Below, one piece after another: positions 8,277 through 16,218 of a stretch of DNA of 64,000 nucleotides (position 1 is the first letter of the stretch; the number at the start of each line of letters is the position of its first letter). The stretch is from positions 124,001-188,000 of the forward strand of contig NZ_SJKB01000007.1 in NCBI RefSeq assembly GCF_004331465.1. Direction: 5' to 3'. The DNA comes from Kribbella pittospori (GTDB lineage: Bacteria; Actinomycetota; Actinomycetes; Propionibacteriales; Kribbellaceae). The notes below the pieces were generated by a model. That model saw only the letters and a list, made by a program, of their open reading frames with translations, did not search any database and was not told the origin of the DNA. Position numbers and translations under genes: made by a program.

Positions 8277-9302
8277 GTGAACGACGCATCCTCGGACGCG
8301 CGCGTGAAATCGAAGAGCTCTCGAGTGGTTGCGCTGCTCGGTGGAGCCGGTGCGGTGACGCTGGTCCTCGGCGGTGTCACCTTGGCCCTGGCGCCATCCG
8401 CGTCGGCCAACGGCGAGATCATCGACGGCACCCCGGCCTGCATCGACGTGATCCCGGGTTCGACCGAGATCGCGTTCGACGGGACCGACGACACCCCGCC
8501 GGCTCCCGGCGAGAAGACCGTGGACGGCGTGACGGTGAGCTGGACCGCTAGCACGCTCCAGCAGGACGACCCGGATCACCCCGGTGACCAGACCGGCGGC
8601 ACGGTGGTCGACTTCACCGCGACGGGCGGCACGGTGCGCGGTGTACTGGTCAACGTCAAGACCGACGGCGCCGACCCGGCCAGCTTCGGCTACGCGGCGG
8701 GCTTCTTCGACTACCGGCCTGCCGGCGTCACCTCCGGGACCGGCGTACACGCACCGGTTCGGTCGGCGACCGGGAAGTACTACACCATCGGCCACCTACG
8801 CTTCTGTGTCGAGAAGACGACGACCACACCGACGCCGCCGGTGTCCCCGAGCGATAGCCCGTCCAGTAGCCCGAGCACGTCGCCGTCCGACAGCCCGACC
8901 GTGTCGCCGAGCGATAGCCCGACCGTGTCGCCGTCCGATAGCCCGAGCACGTCGCCGAGCGATAGCCCGACCGTGTCGCCGTCCGACACACCGAGCACGT
9001 CGCCGTCCGACACCCCGAGCGCGTCGCCGAGCGACACTCCGAGCACGCCGTCCGATAGCCCGAGTGCGACGCCGTCCGACTCGCCGTCGGTCGTGCCGAC
9101 GGACAGCCCGACCAGCACCTCGACTTCGCCGGTCGCGGTTCCGACCGAGGTCGACGCCGGTCAGTCCGGTGGGCTCAAGCTCACCTCGACGATCACCGGT
9201 CACCAGAGCGTGTGGGGCCTTGGCCTGATCATGCTCGGTGGTGTGCTCGTGTTCGCCGGCATCCTGAAGTCACGGCAGAACCGCGGTCACCACGCTGCCT
9301 GA
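8277..9302 (+). CDS. Secreted, membrane-anchored surface protein with SPSDSPT repeats
   Basis: A 341-residue exported protein. It has a basic N-terminus and hydrophobic signal peptide with probable cleavage after SASA (residue 44), a folded domain at about 45-180, then a long Ser/Pro/Asp/Thr stalk of octad-like SPSDSPTV repeats (about 188-285). It ends with a hydrophobic segment (about 314-330) and a basic tail KSRQNRGHH, the usual layout of a sortase-processed or membrane-retained wall protein. No LPXTG or LAXTG precedes the membrane segment; the sequence there is LTSTITGHQSVW. The GTG start at 8277 has GTGGGGA upstream. The next gene, starting 2 bp after its stop, is a sortase, so the two are probably functionally paired. 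Confidence 0.8.
   Translation: MNDASSDARVKSKSSRVVALLGGAGAVTLVLGGVTLALAPSASANGEIIDGTPACIDVIPGSTEIAFDGTDDTPPAPGEKTVDGVTVSWTASTLQQDDPDHPGDQTGGTVVDFTATGGTVRGVLVNVKTDGADPASFGYAAGFFDYRPAGVTSGTGVHAPVRSATGKYYTIGHLRFCVEKTTTTPTPPVSPSDSPSSSPSTSPSDSPTVSPSDSPTVSPSDSPSTSPSDSPTVSPSDTPSTSPSDTPSASPSDTPSTPSDSPSATPSDSPSVVPTDSPTSTSTSPVAVPTEVDAGQSGGLKLTSTITGHQSVWGLGLIMLGGVLVFAGILKSRQNRGHHAA
8839..9113 (+). repeat. Tandem repeats encoding a Ser/Pro/Asp stalk
   Basis: Imperfect units of about 24 bp (for example TCGCCGAGCGATAGCCCGAC) encode SPSDSPT variants. The repeat is in frame in the surface protein gene and most likely extends the protein through the wall. Copy number may vary between strains. Identical short units could cause assembly collapse. 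Confidence 0.75.
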
Positions 9303-9303
9303 C

Positions 9304-10020
9304 ATGTCCGCACAGCGTCGCCGCCCGGGTCGCGCTCGTTCGTCGTGGTGGACGATCGGGGCCCTGGCGGTCGGCGCTGTACTACTCCTGACCGGCGGCT
9401 ACCTCCAGCTCAGGCCGGACAACAGCACTGACGCGGCCCCAACCGGTACGACGTCCGCCGTACCGACGAAACCGTCGCCGAAGTCCACCAGGGCGAAGGC
9501 CACTACACCGAACGCGACCGCACCGAAGGGCACAGCGCCGAAGACGACGTTCCCTCCCGAGGTTCGGAGCACCGCTCCGGCGCGGCCGGGCAACCCGGTA
9601 CGGGTGTCCGTCCCGAGTCTCGGGGTCTCCGCCCGCGTGCTGAGGATCCGCGCCCGCGGTGGTGCTCTCATCCCGCCGTCCAACCCGCAGCTGGTCGGCT
9701 GGTGGTCCGACGGTGCTCAACCCGGCGCGGCCAAGGGTTCGGCGATCATCACCGGCCACACCGTGCACGACGGCGGCGGCGCGTTCGACGACCTCGGTCG
9801 GCTCAAGGCCGGTGACGCGGTCAAGGTCACCACGGGCAAGGGGACGCTCAACTACGTGGTCGCGTCGGTGACCACCTATCGGAAGAAGGCGCTCGCGACC
9901 CAGGCCGCGCAGGTGTTCAACCAGACCATTCCGGGCCGGCTGGTTCTGGTCACCTGCGAGGACTGGGACGGCACGGCGTTCCTCAGCAATGCCGTGGTGA
10001 TTGCGCATCAGAAGAAGTGA
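9304..10020 (+). CDS. Class E/F-type sortase (cysteine transpeptidase)
   Basis: A 238-residue membrane-anchored sortase with an N-terminal transmembrane helix (about 15-35), a Ser/Thr/Pro/Lys-rich linker (40-95) and a catalytic barrel from PVRVSVPSLGV. The catalytic His is His152 in TGHTVH and the catalytic Cys is Cys218 in LVTCEDW. The usual C-terminal arginine after the cysteine is not present: the region reads FLSNAVVIAHQKK. It likely attaches the upstream surface protein to peptidoglycan or a pilin-like partner. It starts 2 bp after that gene's stop, so they are co-transcribed. A hairpin terminator immediately follows. Confidence 0.82.
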   Translation: MSAQRRRPGRARSSWWTIGALAVGAVLLLTGGYLQLRPDNSTDAAPTGTTSAVPTKPSPKSTRAKATTPNATAPKGTAPKTTFPPEVRSTAPARPGNPVRVSVPSLGVSARVLRIRARGGALIPPSNPQLVGWWSDGAQPGAAKGSAIITGHTVHDGGGAFDDLGRLKAGDAVKVTTGKGTLNYVVASVTTYRKKALATQAAQVFNQTIPGRLVLVTCEDWDGTAFLSNAVVIAHQKK

Positions 10021-10046
10021 GTGACCGGCCCGCGTGGGCCGGCCAC
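10021..10046 (+). terminator. Hairpin terminator after the sortase gene
   Basis: Directly after the sortase TGA, an 11-bp stem with one mismatch (10021-10031 with 10036-10046, core CCGGCCC/GGGCCGG) closes a GCGT loop. There is no U-tract, as is common in actinomycetes. It would end the surface protein-sortase transcript. Confidence 0.6.
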
Positions 10047-10127
10047 TCGATCTCCGGCGACCAAAGTCAGGACGCCCGGGACCTCGGTACGACGACGTGC
10101 CGCCGATCCCGGGACAACCTGAGGAGC

Positions 10128-11213
10128 ATGACGACTCCCCGCATCAATCGTGCGCATTTCCTGGGACTCCTCGCGGTCGCGGCGGCGAGTGCCTCCAGCA
10201 CCCAGACCGCTTCGGCCGGAGTACGGCGCAAGCTCGAGCTCAAAGGTGTCGCCTACGACACCGGGACCGGATTCCTCGGCGACGACAGCCGCGCGCTCTG
10301 GCGGAACAGCATCATGCGCGGCGAGATCCACGCCGTCCGGCACCGGTTGCACGCCAACTGGGTCAGCATCTACGGCAGCGACGTACGCCGTCTCGTCGAC
10401 ACCGCCACGGCCGCGCTCGACGAAGGGCAGACCGTGTCGATCCAGCCGCGTTCGTTCGACGAACCGCAGGCCGACGAGCTGGAGAAGCTACGGAAGGTCG
10501 CGGTCCAGGCGGAGCGGTTGCGCCGCCGTTACGACCAGGAGGTGATCCTCGTGATCGGCTGCGAGTTCATGCTGTTCACCCCGGGGATCGTGCCCGGGGC
10601 AACCTTCTTCGAGCGGGTCGAGTACCTGACCAAGGGCGAGTTCGACCTGGCCGAGCTGCAGCGGAAGTTCCGCGTCTTCACCGCCCGGATGGTGAAGGTT
10701 GCCCGCAGCAACTTCAAGGGCCGGATCACCTACGGCGCCGCGTCGGACCTGGAGCAGGTGGACTGGTCGCTGTTCGACATCGTCGGGCTGGACTACTACT
10801 CGTACCACGCGAACCGTGCCGACCACACCAAGGAGCTGGCGCCGTTCCGCCGGTGGGGCAAGCCGATCATGATCCTGGAGTTCGGTTGCTGCACGTTCAC
10901 CGGCGCGGCCGAGGTGGGCGGGATGGGCTGGGACATCGTCGACTACAGCGGCGACGTACCGGTCGTCCCGCCGCAGTACGTCCGCGACGAGCAGGAACAG
11001 GCCAACCACCTGGCCACGATGCTCGACGTCTTCACCGCCGAAGGCCTCCTCGGCGCGTCGCACCGCCCGCAGGACCGACCCCACGACGAGGACATCGCTG
11101 CTTTCAGTCTCAGCAAGGTGATCCGGAAGGACTCCGACGACCCGGCATCGCCGTACCACTGGCAGCCGAAGGAGTCCTTCCGGGCGGTCTCCCGCCTCTA
11201 CCTAGTGCACTAA
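10128..11213 (+). CDS. Secreted TIM-barrel protein, glycoside-hydrolase-like
   Basis: A 361-residue protein with an N-terminal export signal (INRAHFLGLLAVAAASAS to about residue 30). The body looks like a (beta/alpha)8 glycosidase: HANWVSIYG, IGCEFMLF, FDIVGLDYYSYHAN and PIMILEFGCCTF. The last has a glutamate at the end of a strand, where GH-A clan enzymes place the nucleophile. Some relatives carry the uninformative name abortive phage infection protein; I see nothing antiviral here. The ATG at 10128 is preceded by GAGGAG and is preferred over an in-frame start at 10017. It is convergent with a DUF4091 protein, the two stops overlapping by 12 bp. The substrate is unknown. Confidence 0.65.
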   Translation: MTTPRINRAHFLGLLAVAAASASSTQTASAGVRRKLELKGVAYDTGTGFLGDDSRALWRNSIMRGEIHAVRHRLHANWVSIYGSDVRRLVDTATAALDEGQTVSIQPRSFDEPQADELEKLRKVAVQAERLRRRYDQEVILVIGCEFMLFTPGIVPGATFFERVEYLTKGEFDLAELQRKFRVFTARMVKVARSNFKGRITYGAASDLEQVDWSLFDIVGLDYYSYHANRADHTKELAPFRRWGKPIMILEFGCCTFTGAAEVGGMGWDIVDYSGDVPVVPPQYVRDEQEQANHLATMLDVFTAEGLLGASHRPQDRPHDEDIAAFSLSKVIRKDSDDPASPYHWQPKESFRAVSRLYLVH

Positions 11214-13688
11214 CCCGACCGCGGTGATGGTCGCGATCACGTCGGTGCGCCAGTGCCGGTAGCGGACCGGGTCCTCAGTGAAGTTGCGCTGATCGGTGAC
11301 CACGTCGTCGGCCGCGAGCAGCTTGGCGGCGTGCGCCTTCAGCGCGGGTGGCAGGTGGGGCTTGGCCGCCACGTCGTGCGACAGCAGCCAGAGCAGGTTG
11401 TAGTCCTCCATGCCGTCGCGGAAGTTCTCGAGCCGGATCGAGGCCATCGGCCCGGTCGGACCTGGGTAGAACATCGACCCGTCACCCGCGGTGCCGTTGA
11501 ACGTGGCCGCCTTCCAGGCCGACAGGATCCCGTCGTTCACCAGCAACTGGTTGGCGTGGTCCGAACGGAGCCACCGGTTCGTCGCGTAGTACAGGACGCC
11601 TTCGACGCCGGCTTTGTACGACATCGGGCCCATCAGCGTGCGTGAGTCGATCGGTGGGTAGCCGTTGAACCAGTTCGGCAACGGCGAACCGGTGGCGATG
11701 TCCGGGTACCACCAGGCCTGGTCGCCGCGGGCTCTGGTCCGCTCGGCCACGGTCTGGTTGTACAGGTCCTGCTGCGGCGCCCAGATGTCGACCAGCCCGG
11801 CCAGTCCGGTGTCGACGCCCATCGAGTTGTCCCGCAGCGTGGTCATGATCGGCACGTCCGGGAAGGCGGCCTTCACCGCGGCGAACGTCTGCTTCGCGGC
11901 CTGCAACAGTGGGCCGTTGGCCTCGTCGAACCCGTAGACGTAGGCGTACTTGTCGACCCCGGCGGCCTTGTAGCTGTCCATCGCGGTCCGCAGCTGTGAG
12001 ATCCAGGTGTCGATCTGCGCCTGCCAGGTCTCCGGCTTCGACGGGTTCAGCATGCCGGCCCACAGGTAGAAGGCGTTGAAGTCACGCAGCCCGTAGTGGT
12101 CGCGGATGTAGAGCACGTCCTCGACCGGGGTCGGCACGATCACCGGGCCGGGGCTCGAGGGGATGCACGGACAGGTGTAGAGCTGGTCGGGCTCGATCTT
12201 GTAGTCGTTCAGGAACGACCAGTACGTGTGCTTGGTCGCTTCCTGTTCGGCCGGATCGGTGATCCCGTAGATGTCGTTCACGATCGCCGGCGTGAACTGG
12301 AAGGTGGTGTTGAGCTTCGGCCGGTCCGGAATCGTCACCGGCCACACCGTCGCCGACACCGTCATTGTCCGGGTGTGCTTGCCGTCCGCGGAGAAGTCGA
12401 CCTTCACCTTGTAGACGCCGGGCCGCGCGTCCGGCGAGGCCTTCAACCGGATCCAGTACGGCTGGATCGTGTCGGCCGGGACATCCACCGAGGACAGGTC
12501 GTCGCGGATCGGGTCCGGCGTCCAGCCGGCGTACGTCGGACGGTGGTACTGGTTCGTCGGCGTCACGTTCAGCGATCCGACCGGCGCGACCGAGGCAGTG
12601 AGCGCACCTGCGGGTCCGGACACCGAGGTCACCTTGGCCTGTACGCCGTTGAGCTCCTCGGCGAACGGCAGTACGACGGCCTGCACGTTCTCGTATTCGC
12701 CGCGGGTCAGCGACACCAACGGCGACGGTCCGGTCGAGCTGAACGGCAGGTCCTTCGGGTACACCAGCGCCATCGAGTCGGCTGACTCCAACCCGAAGTC
12801 CGCATGCTTGTCGTGCAACCGCGCCTGGATGGTGTTCGCCAGTCGTGGCACCGATCGCTGCAACGCGGTGACGCCCGCGTTGAACGGCGCGTACTGCGCA
12901 TACGTCATCGGCCCGGCGGCCAGCGTCTGGCGCAACTCGGCGCACTGGGCCTCCGCGGAATCGACCTGTGCCCGCAGCCGCTCATCGGCAGGCGTGTGGC
13001 CGAGCTGACGGTCCATGGTGGCGATCTGACTCGCCAGCTTGGTCAGTACGCCGTTGAAGTCCGCCAGCCGGAGCAGCTGCGCCGCCGCCAGATCGCCGTA
13101 CGCGGACTTGTCGTATGGGTCGGTGTCGACGAGCCGGAAGGCGTCGTAGTGGCCGACGACCGTCGTACCGGCACGCGGTATCGAGATGCCGATGTAGGCG
13201 ATCCGGCTGATGTCGACGCCGGCGGCGGTGATCGCGCTCAGCCGCAGATCGACCGGCGTCCAGCTGCGCGCGTTGATGTTGTAGTTGACGCCGTAGGCCT
13301 TGTTGGCTTGGTCCCGGACGGTGATCCGGCCGACGACGGAGTAGTCCTGCTCTGTGAAGAAGTCGAACCCGAGCAGTGTGTGACCGGACCAGTCGCTGAC
13401 CGGCAGGCTCGGCGTGCCGGCGTTGAGAGTGAGCCCCGACGAGGCCGTGGCTCCCGGCGTACCGGCCGGCGCGATGCTGAACTTCACCCCGGAGGCGCCG
13501 TGCGTCGGATCGGCGGTCCGCTCGATCTTGTCGGCCTGCGGCAGCGTGACGGTCGCCCCCGTCAGGTCGGCATCGGTCTCGAAATCCTGGAACACCCCGG
13601 CTGGTACGGCGGCCTGCGCCGTACCGGCCTGGACCAGACTTCCGGCAGCCAATATGGTTGCCGTCAGCAACAACCCGAACTTCCTCAC
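11202..13688 (-). CDS. Secreted DUF4091-domain glycosidase-like protein
   Basis: An 828-residue exported protein. A signal peptide (MRKFGLLLTATILAAGSLVQ, cleavage near AQA at about 26) is followed by a beta-sandwich carbohydrate-binding-like domain (about 30-190), a helical stretch, a second beta-sandwich domain (about 300-430) and a C-terminal TIM-barrel with DUF4091 signature segments such as YVYGFDEANGP and GVEGVLYYATNRW, ending in a region rich in NLLWLL. DUF4091 proteins act on plant or bacterial polysaccharides. The GTG start has GAGAGGGG upstream. The promoter region holds a 24-bp palindrome (13727-13750). Confidence 0.8.
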   Translation of the reverse strand: MRKFGLLLTATILAAGSLVQAGTAQAAVPAGVFQDFETDADLTGATVTLPQADKIERTADPTHGASGVKFSIAPAGTPGATASSGLTLNAGTPSLPVSDWSGHTLLGFDFFTEQDYSVVGRITVRDQANKAYGVNYNINARSWTPVDLRLSAITAAGVDISRIAYIGISIPRAGTTVVGHYDAFRLVDTDPYDKSAYGDLAAAQLLRLADFNGVLTKLASQIATMDRQLGHTPADERLRAQVDSAEAQCAELRQTLAAGPMTYAQYAPFNAGVTALQRSVPRLANTIQARLHDKHADFGLESADSMALVYPKDLPFSSTGPSPLVSLTRGEYENVQAVVLPFAEELNGVQAKVTSVSGPAGALTASVAPVGSLNVTPTNQYHRPTYAGWTPDPIRDDLSSVDVPADTIQPYWIRLKASPDARPGVYKVKVDFSADGKHTRTMTVSATVWPVTIPDRPKLNTTFQFTPAIVNDIYGITDPAEQEATKHTYWSFLNDYKIEPDQLYTCPCIPSSPGPVIVPTPVEDVLYIRDHYGLRDFNAFYLWAGMLNPSKPETWQAQIDTWISQLRTAMDSYKAAGVDKYAYVYGFDEANGPLLQAAKQTFAAVKAAFPDVPIMTTLRDNSMGVDTGLAGLVDIWAPQQDLYNQTVAERTRARGDQAWWYPDIATGSPLPNWFNGYPPIDSRTLMGPMSYKAGVEGVLYYATNRWLRSDHANQLLVNDGILSAWKAATFNGTAGDGSMFYPGPTGPMASIRLENFRDGMEDYNLLWLLSHDVAAKPHLPPALKAHAAKLLAADDVVTDQRNFTEDPVRYRHWRTDVIATITAVGLVH

Positions 13689-13726
13689 GACCGGCCCCTC
13701 TCAGGTAGCCTCACGGTAGGTCGGTC

Positions 13727-13750
13727 GGATTACGGTCATGGCCATAATCC
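13727..13750. promoter_or_regulatory. 24-bp near-perfect palindrome upstream of the DUF4091 gene
   Basis: The 24-bp element begins GGATTA, ends TAATCC, and equals its own reverse complement at 20 of 24 positions. It is 39-62 bp upstream of the DUF4091 start and about 160 bp before the MarR gene. It is a likely operator for the glycosidase gene; MarR proteins also bind palindromes of this size, so the neighbour is a candidate binder. Confidence 0.5.
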
Positions 13751-13910
13751 ACCTGGTTGCTCACCGTAGGAGCGAGGATGCCGACTGTCAAGGCTTGCTG
13801 CTCTGGATCGAAAAGCCTGGCCGGCGGGCACGATCGGACCGTGGTCTTGTGACTGTTACCGGCGTGCGCGATAGTTGCAGAAGCGGGCTATTCGTTCACG
13901 TGGAGGCTTC

Positions 13911-14360
13911 GTGGGACTGCCGGATGATGCCGCCGAGGCGCGGGCAGCGGGCTGGCGAACTCTGGCCGCTCTGCACGCCCGGATCGAGGACGAGCTGGAG
14001 CGTGCGCTGCAGAAGCAGCACGGCCTGTCCGTCAGCGAGTACAGCGTGCTCGACATGCTGGCGCGGCAGGACGACTACCACCTGCGGATGAATCAGCTGT
14101 CCAACGCGGTCGTGCTGAGCCAGTCGGCCACCACCCGGCTGGTCAACCGTCTGGAGGACCGCAAGCTCCTGCAGCGGTACCTGTGCCCGACCGACCGCCG
14201 CGGCATCTACACCGAGGTCACCCAGGCCGGCCGTGACCTGCGCGACCAGGCCCAGCCGACGCATGACGCCGTACTGACCGCTGCTCTGGAGAAGGCTGCC
14301 GGACTGCCTGAGCTGGCTCCGCTGGTCGGTGCTCTGGACAGGCTGGCGATGAAGGTCTGA
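13911..14360 (+). CDS. MarR family transcriptional regulator
   Basis: A 149-residue winged-helix dimer of the MarR family. After an N-terminal dimerisation helix (RTLAALHARIEDELERALQ) come the winged HTH with MNQLSNAVVLSQSATTRLVN (about 61-80) and wing DRRGIYTEVTQAG. The GTG at 13911 has GGAGG 5 nt upstream, which decides the start over an in-frame TTG at 13875. It is one base upstream of the DUF3099 gene, so both share a transcript. The ligand and targets are unknown. Confidence 0.87.
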   Translation: MGLPDDAAEARAAGWRTLAALHARIEDELERALQKQHGLSVSEYSVLDMLARQDDYHLRMNQLSNAVVLSQSATTRLVNRLEDRKLLQRYLCPTDRRGIYTEVTQAGRDLRDQAQPTHDAVLTAALEKAAGLPELAPLVGALDRLAMKV

Positions 14361-14361
14361 C

Positions 14362-14544
14362 ATGGCCCGCAAGTACGACAACCGCAAGCTCTACTACTGG
14401 CTGATGGGCAGCTGTCTGGTGCTGATCGGGCTGGCGTGGTTCGTCGTGCGGCTGTTCTCGATCCCGGTCGCGATCGGGATGAGCGCAGTCGCCGCAGTAC
14501 TACCGCCGATCGCAGTCATCGTCGCGAACTGGGGTCAGGACTGA
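14362..14544 (+). CDS. DUF3099-family small membrane protein
   Basis: A 60-residue protein with two predicted membrane helices (about 13-30 and 34-54: LMGSCLVLIGLAWFVV and VAIGMSAVAAVLPPIAVIVA) separated by a short turn, matching the actinobacterial DUF3099 layout. The function is unknown. It follows the MarR gene with one base between stop and start and is convergent with the CDF transporter, overlapping its 3' end by about 29 bp. Confidence 0.75.
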   Translation: MARKYDNRKLYYWLMGSCLVLIGLAWFVVRLFSIPVAIGMSAVAAVLPPIAVIVANWGQD

Positions 14545-15451
14545 TCCCAGGGGTCGGATCGAGGTAGAGGTGCCGGACCATCGGGTAGTGCCGGCGTACC
14601 TCGCGGTCGACCCGCTCGGCGAGCTGTTCGATCGCAGCGCCGGTGGTCTGCATGTCCTCCAGGTCGACGGTCGCCACCACCAGGACCTGGTCCGGAGCGA
14701 GCCGGAGACTGAGCAGTTCGAGGACGCTGTCGATGCCTGGCGTGTCGTTGATGATCGCGCGGATCCGCTGCTGTACGTCGTCCGGCAGCGCCCGGCCGAT
14801 CAGCATCGTCTTGTTGTCGCGGCCGAGTGTGAAGGCGACGACGATGAGCAGTACGCCGATGGCGATCGACGCGGCGCCGTCCCACAGATGCTGGCCGGTG
14901 ACGACTGCGAGCGTCACGCCGACGGCTGCGATCAGCAGGCCGATCAGAGCAGCGGTGTCCTCGAACGCTACGGTCTTGACTGCCGGTTCGGCGTTTCTGA
15001 GGTGTTCCAGTGCCGGCACGCCTTCCTTGCGGGCCTCCCGTCGTACCTGCCTGACCGCACGGAGCCATGAGGTGCCTTCGAAGATCGCTGAGACCGCCAG
15101 GACTGTGTAGATCAGCCCGAGTGACTCGATCGGCTCTGGGTCGATGAGTGCGCGCAGACCCTCGGCGATCGAGAAGCCCGCGCCGAGCACCAGGATGCCG
15201 ACGGCGGCCAGGAGGGACCAGAAGTAGCGCTCCATCCCGTAGCCGAACGGATGGCGCGCATCGGCAGGCTTCCGGCTGCGGTGGATTGCGGTCAGCAGAA
15301 ACGCCTGGTTCATGGTGTCCGCGACGGAGTGTGCCGCCTCGGCGAGCAGTGCGGTCGAGCCGGAGAGCAGACCGGCGACGACCTTGGCGATCGCGATCGC
15401 CAGATTCGCTGCTCCGGCCAGCAGTACGGTCCCTACTGATTCCTCCGCCAT
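14516..15451 (-). CDS. Cation diffusion facilitator family transporter
   Basis: A 311-residue metal/proton antiporter of the CDF family with about six transmembrane helices. It has the metal-site sequence STALLAEAAHSVADTMNQ (an A-H-S-V-A-D motif in helix II) and a C-terminal cytosolic ferredoxin-like domain, and likely exports Zn, Fe or Mn. The reading frame stays open to 15778, but the upstream part is Ser/Arg-rich and lies over the divergent XRE gene. I chose ATG 15451; GTG 15457 is also possible. The 3' end overlaps the DUF3099 gene. Confidence 0.83.
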   Translation of the reverse strand: MAEESVGTVLLAGAANLAIAIAKVVAGLLSGSTALLAEAAHSVADTMNQAFLLTAIHRSRKPADARHPFGYGMERYFWSLLAAVGILVLGAGFSIAEGLRALIDPEPIESLGLIYTVLAVSAIFEGTSWLRAVRQVRREARKEGVPALEHLRNAEPAVKTVAFEDTAALIGLLIAAVGVTLAVVTGQHLWDGAASIAIGVLLIVVAFTLGRDNKTMLIGRALPDDVQQRIRAIINDTPGIDSVLELLSLRLAPDQVLVVATVDLEDMQTTGAAIEQLAERVDREVRRHYPMVRHLYLDPTPGISPDPSSRR

Positions 15452-15533
15452 CCACACCGCGTGCCCGTGGGATGGATGGGTCAAACCGAGCCGGTGCTTC
15501 GTGGCATGTGGCATGCTCCGGGCTGTGGCGGCG

Positions 15534-16118
15534 ATGGGTGCGGGACGGTTGCTCGGGACGAATCTGCGGATGAGGCGGGACGAGCAGGGCATCTCGCTGT
15601 CCGAGCTGGCCCGGCGGTCCGGTATCGCGAAGGGGACGCTCTCGCAACTGGAGTCCGGGGCGGGCAACCCGACGATCGAGACAGTGTTCAGTCTGTCGAA
15701 CGCTCTGGGGGTCCCGGTGTCGGCGTTGTTGAGCGAGTCGCCGGGCGCGGACCTGGTCCTCGTACGGTCGGCGGACATCGACGTACTGTCCGGTGAAGCG
15801 ATCGATCTGCGGATGCTGCGGCGGCTGGAGACCCCGGGTGGGCTGTTCGAGGTCTACAACCAGGAGGTCCGGCCGGACGCCGTACAGCAGTCGGACGGGC
15901 ATCCGGGGACCGAGCATCACATCGTCCTGACCGGGCGGCTGCGGATCACAGCGCGTGGCAGGACTGAGGAGTTGGGGCCGGGCGACTACCTGGCATTCCG
16001 GGCCGGCGGGCCGCATGGGTATGAGGCTGTGGACGGGCTGGTGCGGTCGGTGCTGCTGCTGGAGTACCCGCCGGATGCGTACCCGATCACACCGGGCAGC
16101 CCGCATGTGCCGGGGTAG
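15534..16118 (+). CDS. XRE family regulator with C-terminal cupin domain
   Basis: A 194-residue protein. The N-terminal HTH_XRE contains EQGISLSELARRSGIAKGTL and SQLESGAGNPTIETVFSLSN, and the C-terminal cupin (about 105-185) includes EHHIVLTGRLRI and LGPGDYLAFRAG. Such SutR/PuuR-type regulators sense small amino-acid or amine metabolites. Starts at ATG 15513 or 15534 are both possible. It lies immediately before the hydroxyproline operon and diverges from the CDF gene. It is a plausible regulator of the hydroxyproline genes, whose promoter carries a CGTTCA-N6-TGAACG operator. Confidence 0.85.
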   Translation: MGAGRLLGTNLRMRRDEQGISLSELARRSGIAKGTLSQLESGAGNPTIETVFSLSNALGVPVSALLSESPGADLVLVRSADIDVLSGEAIDLRMLRRLETPGGLFEVYNQEVRPDAVQQSDGHPGTEHHIVLTGRLRITARGRTEELGPGDYLAFRAGGPHGYEAVDGLVRSVLLLEYPPDAYPITPGSPHVPG

Positions 16119-16155
16119 TGCCTCGAGAGTGCGTGGTGAGTGCCTGGTGAGTGCA

Positions 16156-16185
16156 TTGACCGTTCCGAGGGTCGGCGCGTAGTCT
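16156..16185 (+). promoter_or_regulatory. Promoter of the hydroxyproline operon
   Basis: TTGACC (16156-16161) and TAGTCT (16180-16185) are spaced by 18 bp, a good housekeeping-sigma promoter for an actinomycete. Transcription would start near 16192, directly at the CGTTCA dyad. Confidence 0.6.
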
Positions 16186-16191
16186 CGGTTT

Positions 16192-16209
16192 CGTTCATTT
16201 TAGTGAACG
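16192..16209. promoter_or_regulatory. Operator dyad CGTTCA-N6-TGAACG at the hydroxyproline operon start
   Basis: A perfect 6-bp inverted repeat with a 6-bp A/T-rich spacer (TTTTAG) sits at the predicted transcription start, just before the CGGAGGG ribosome-binding site of the first gene. A repressor bound here would block initiation. The XRE-cupin protein encoded upstream is the nearest candidate. Confidence 0.55.
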
Positions 16210-16218
16210 GAGGGTCTG

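Noticed and set aside
8839..9113. Regular short repeats considered as a CRISPR array
   Set aside because: Units are directly adjacent without unique spacers and are in frame, encoding SPSDSPT repeats of a surface protein.
10128..11213. Phage-defence (abortive infection) protein
   Set aside because: It has an export signal and glycosidase-like barrel segments, and there is no other defence gene nearby.
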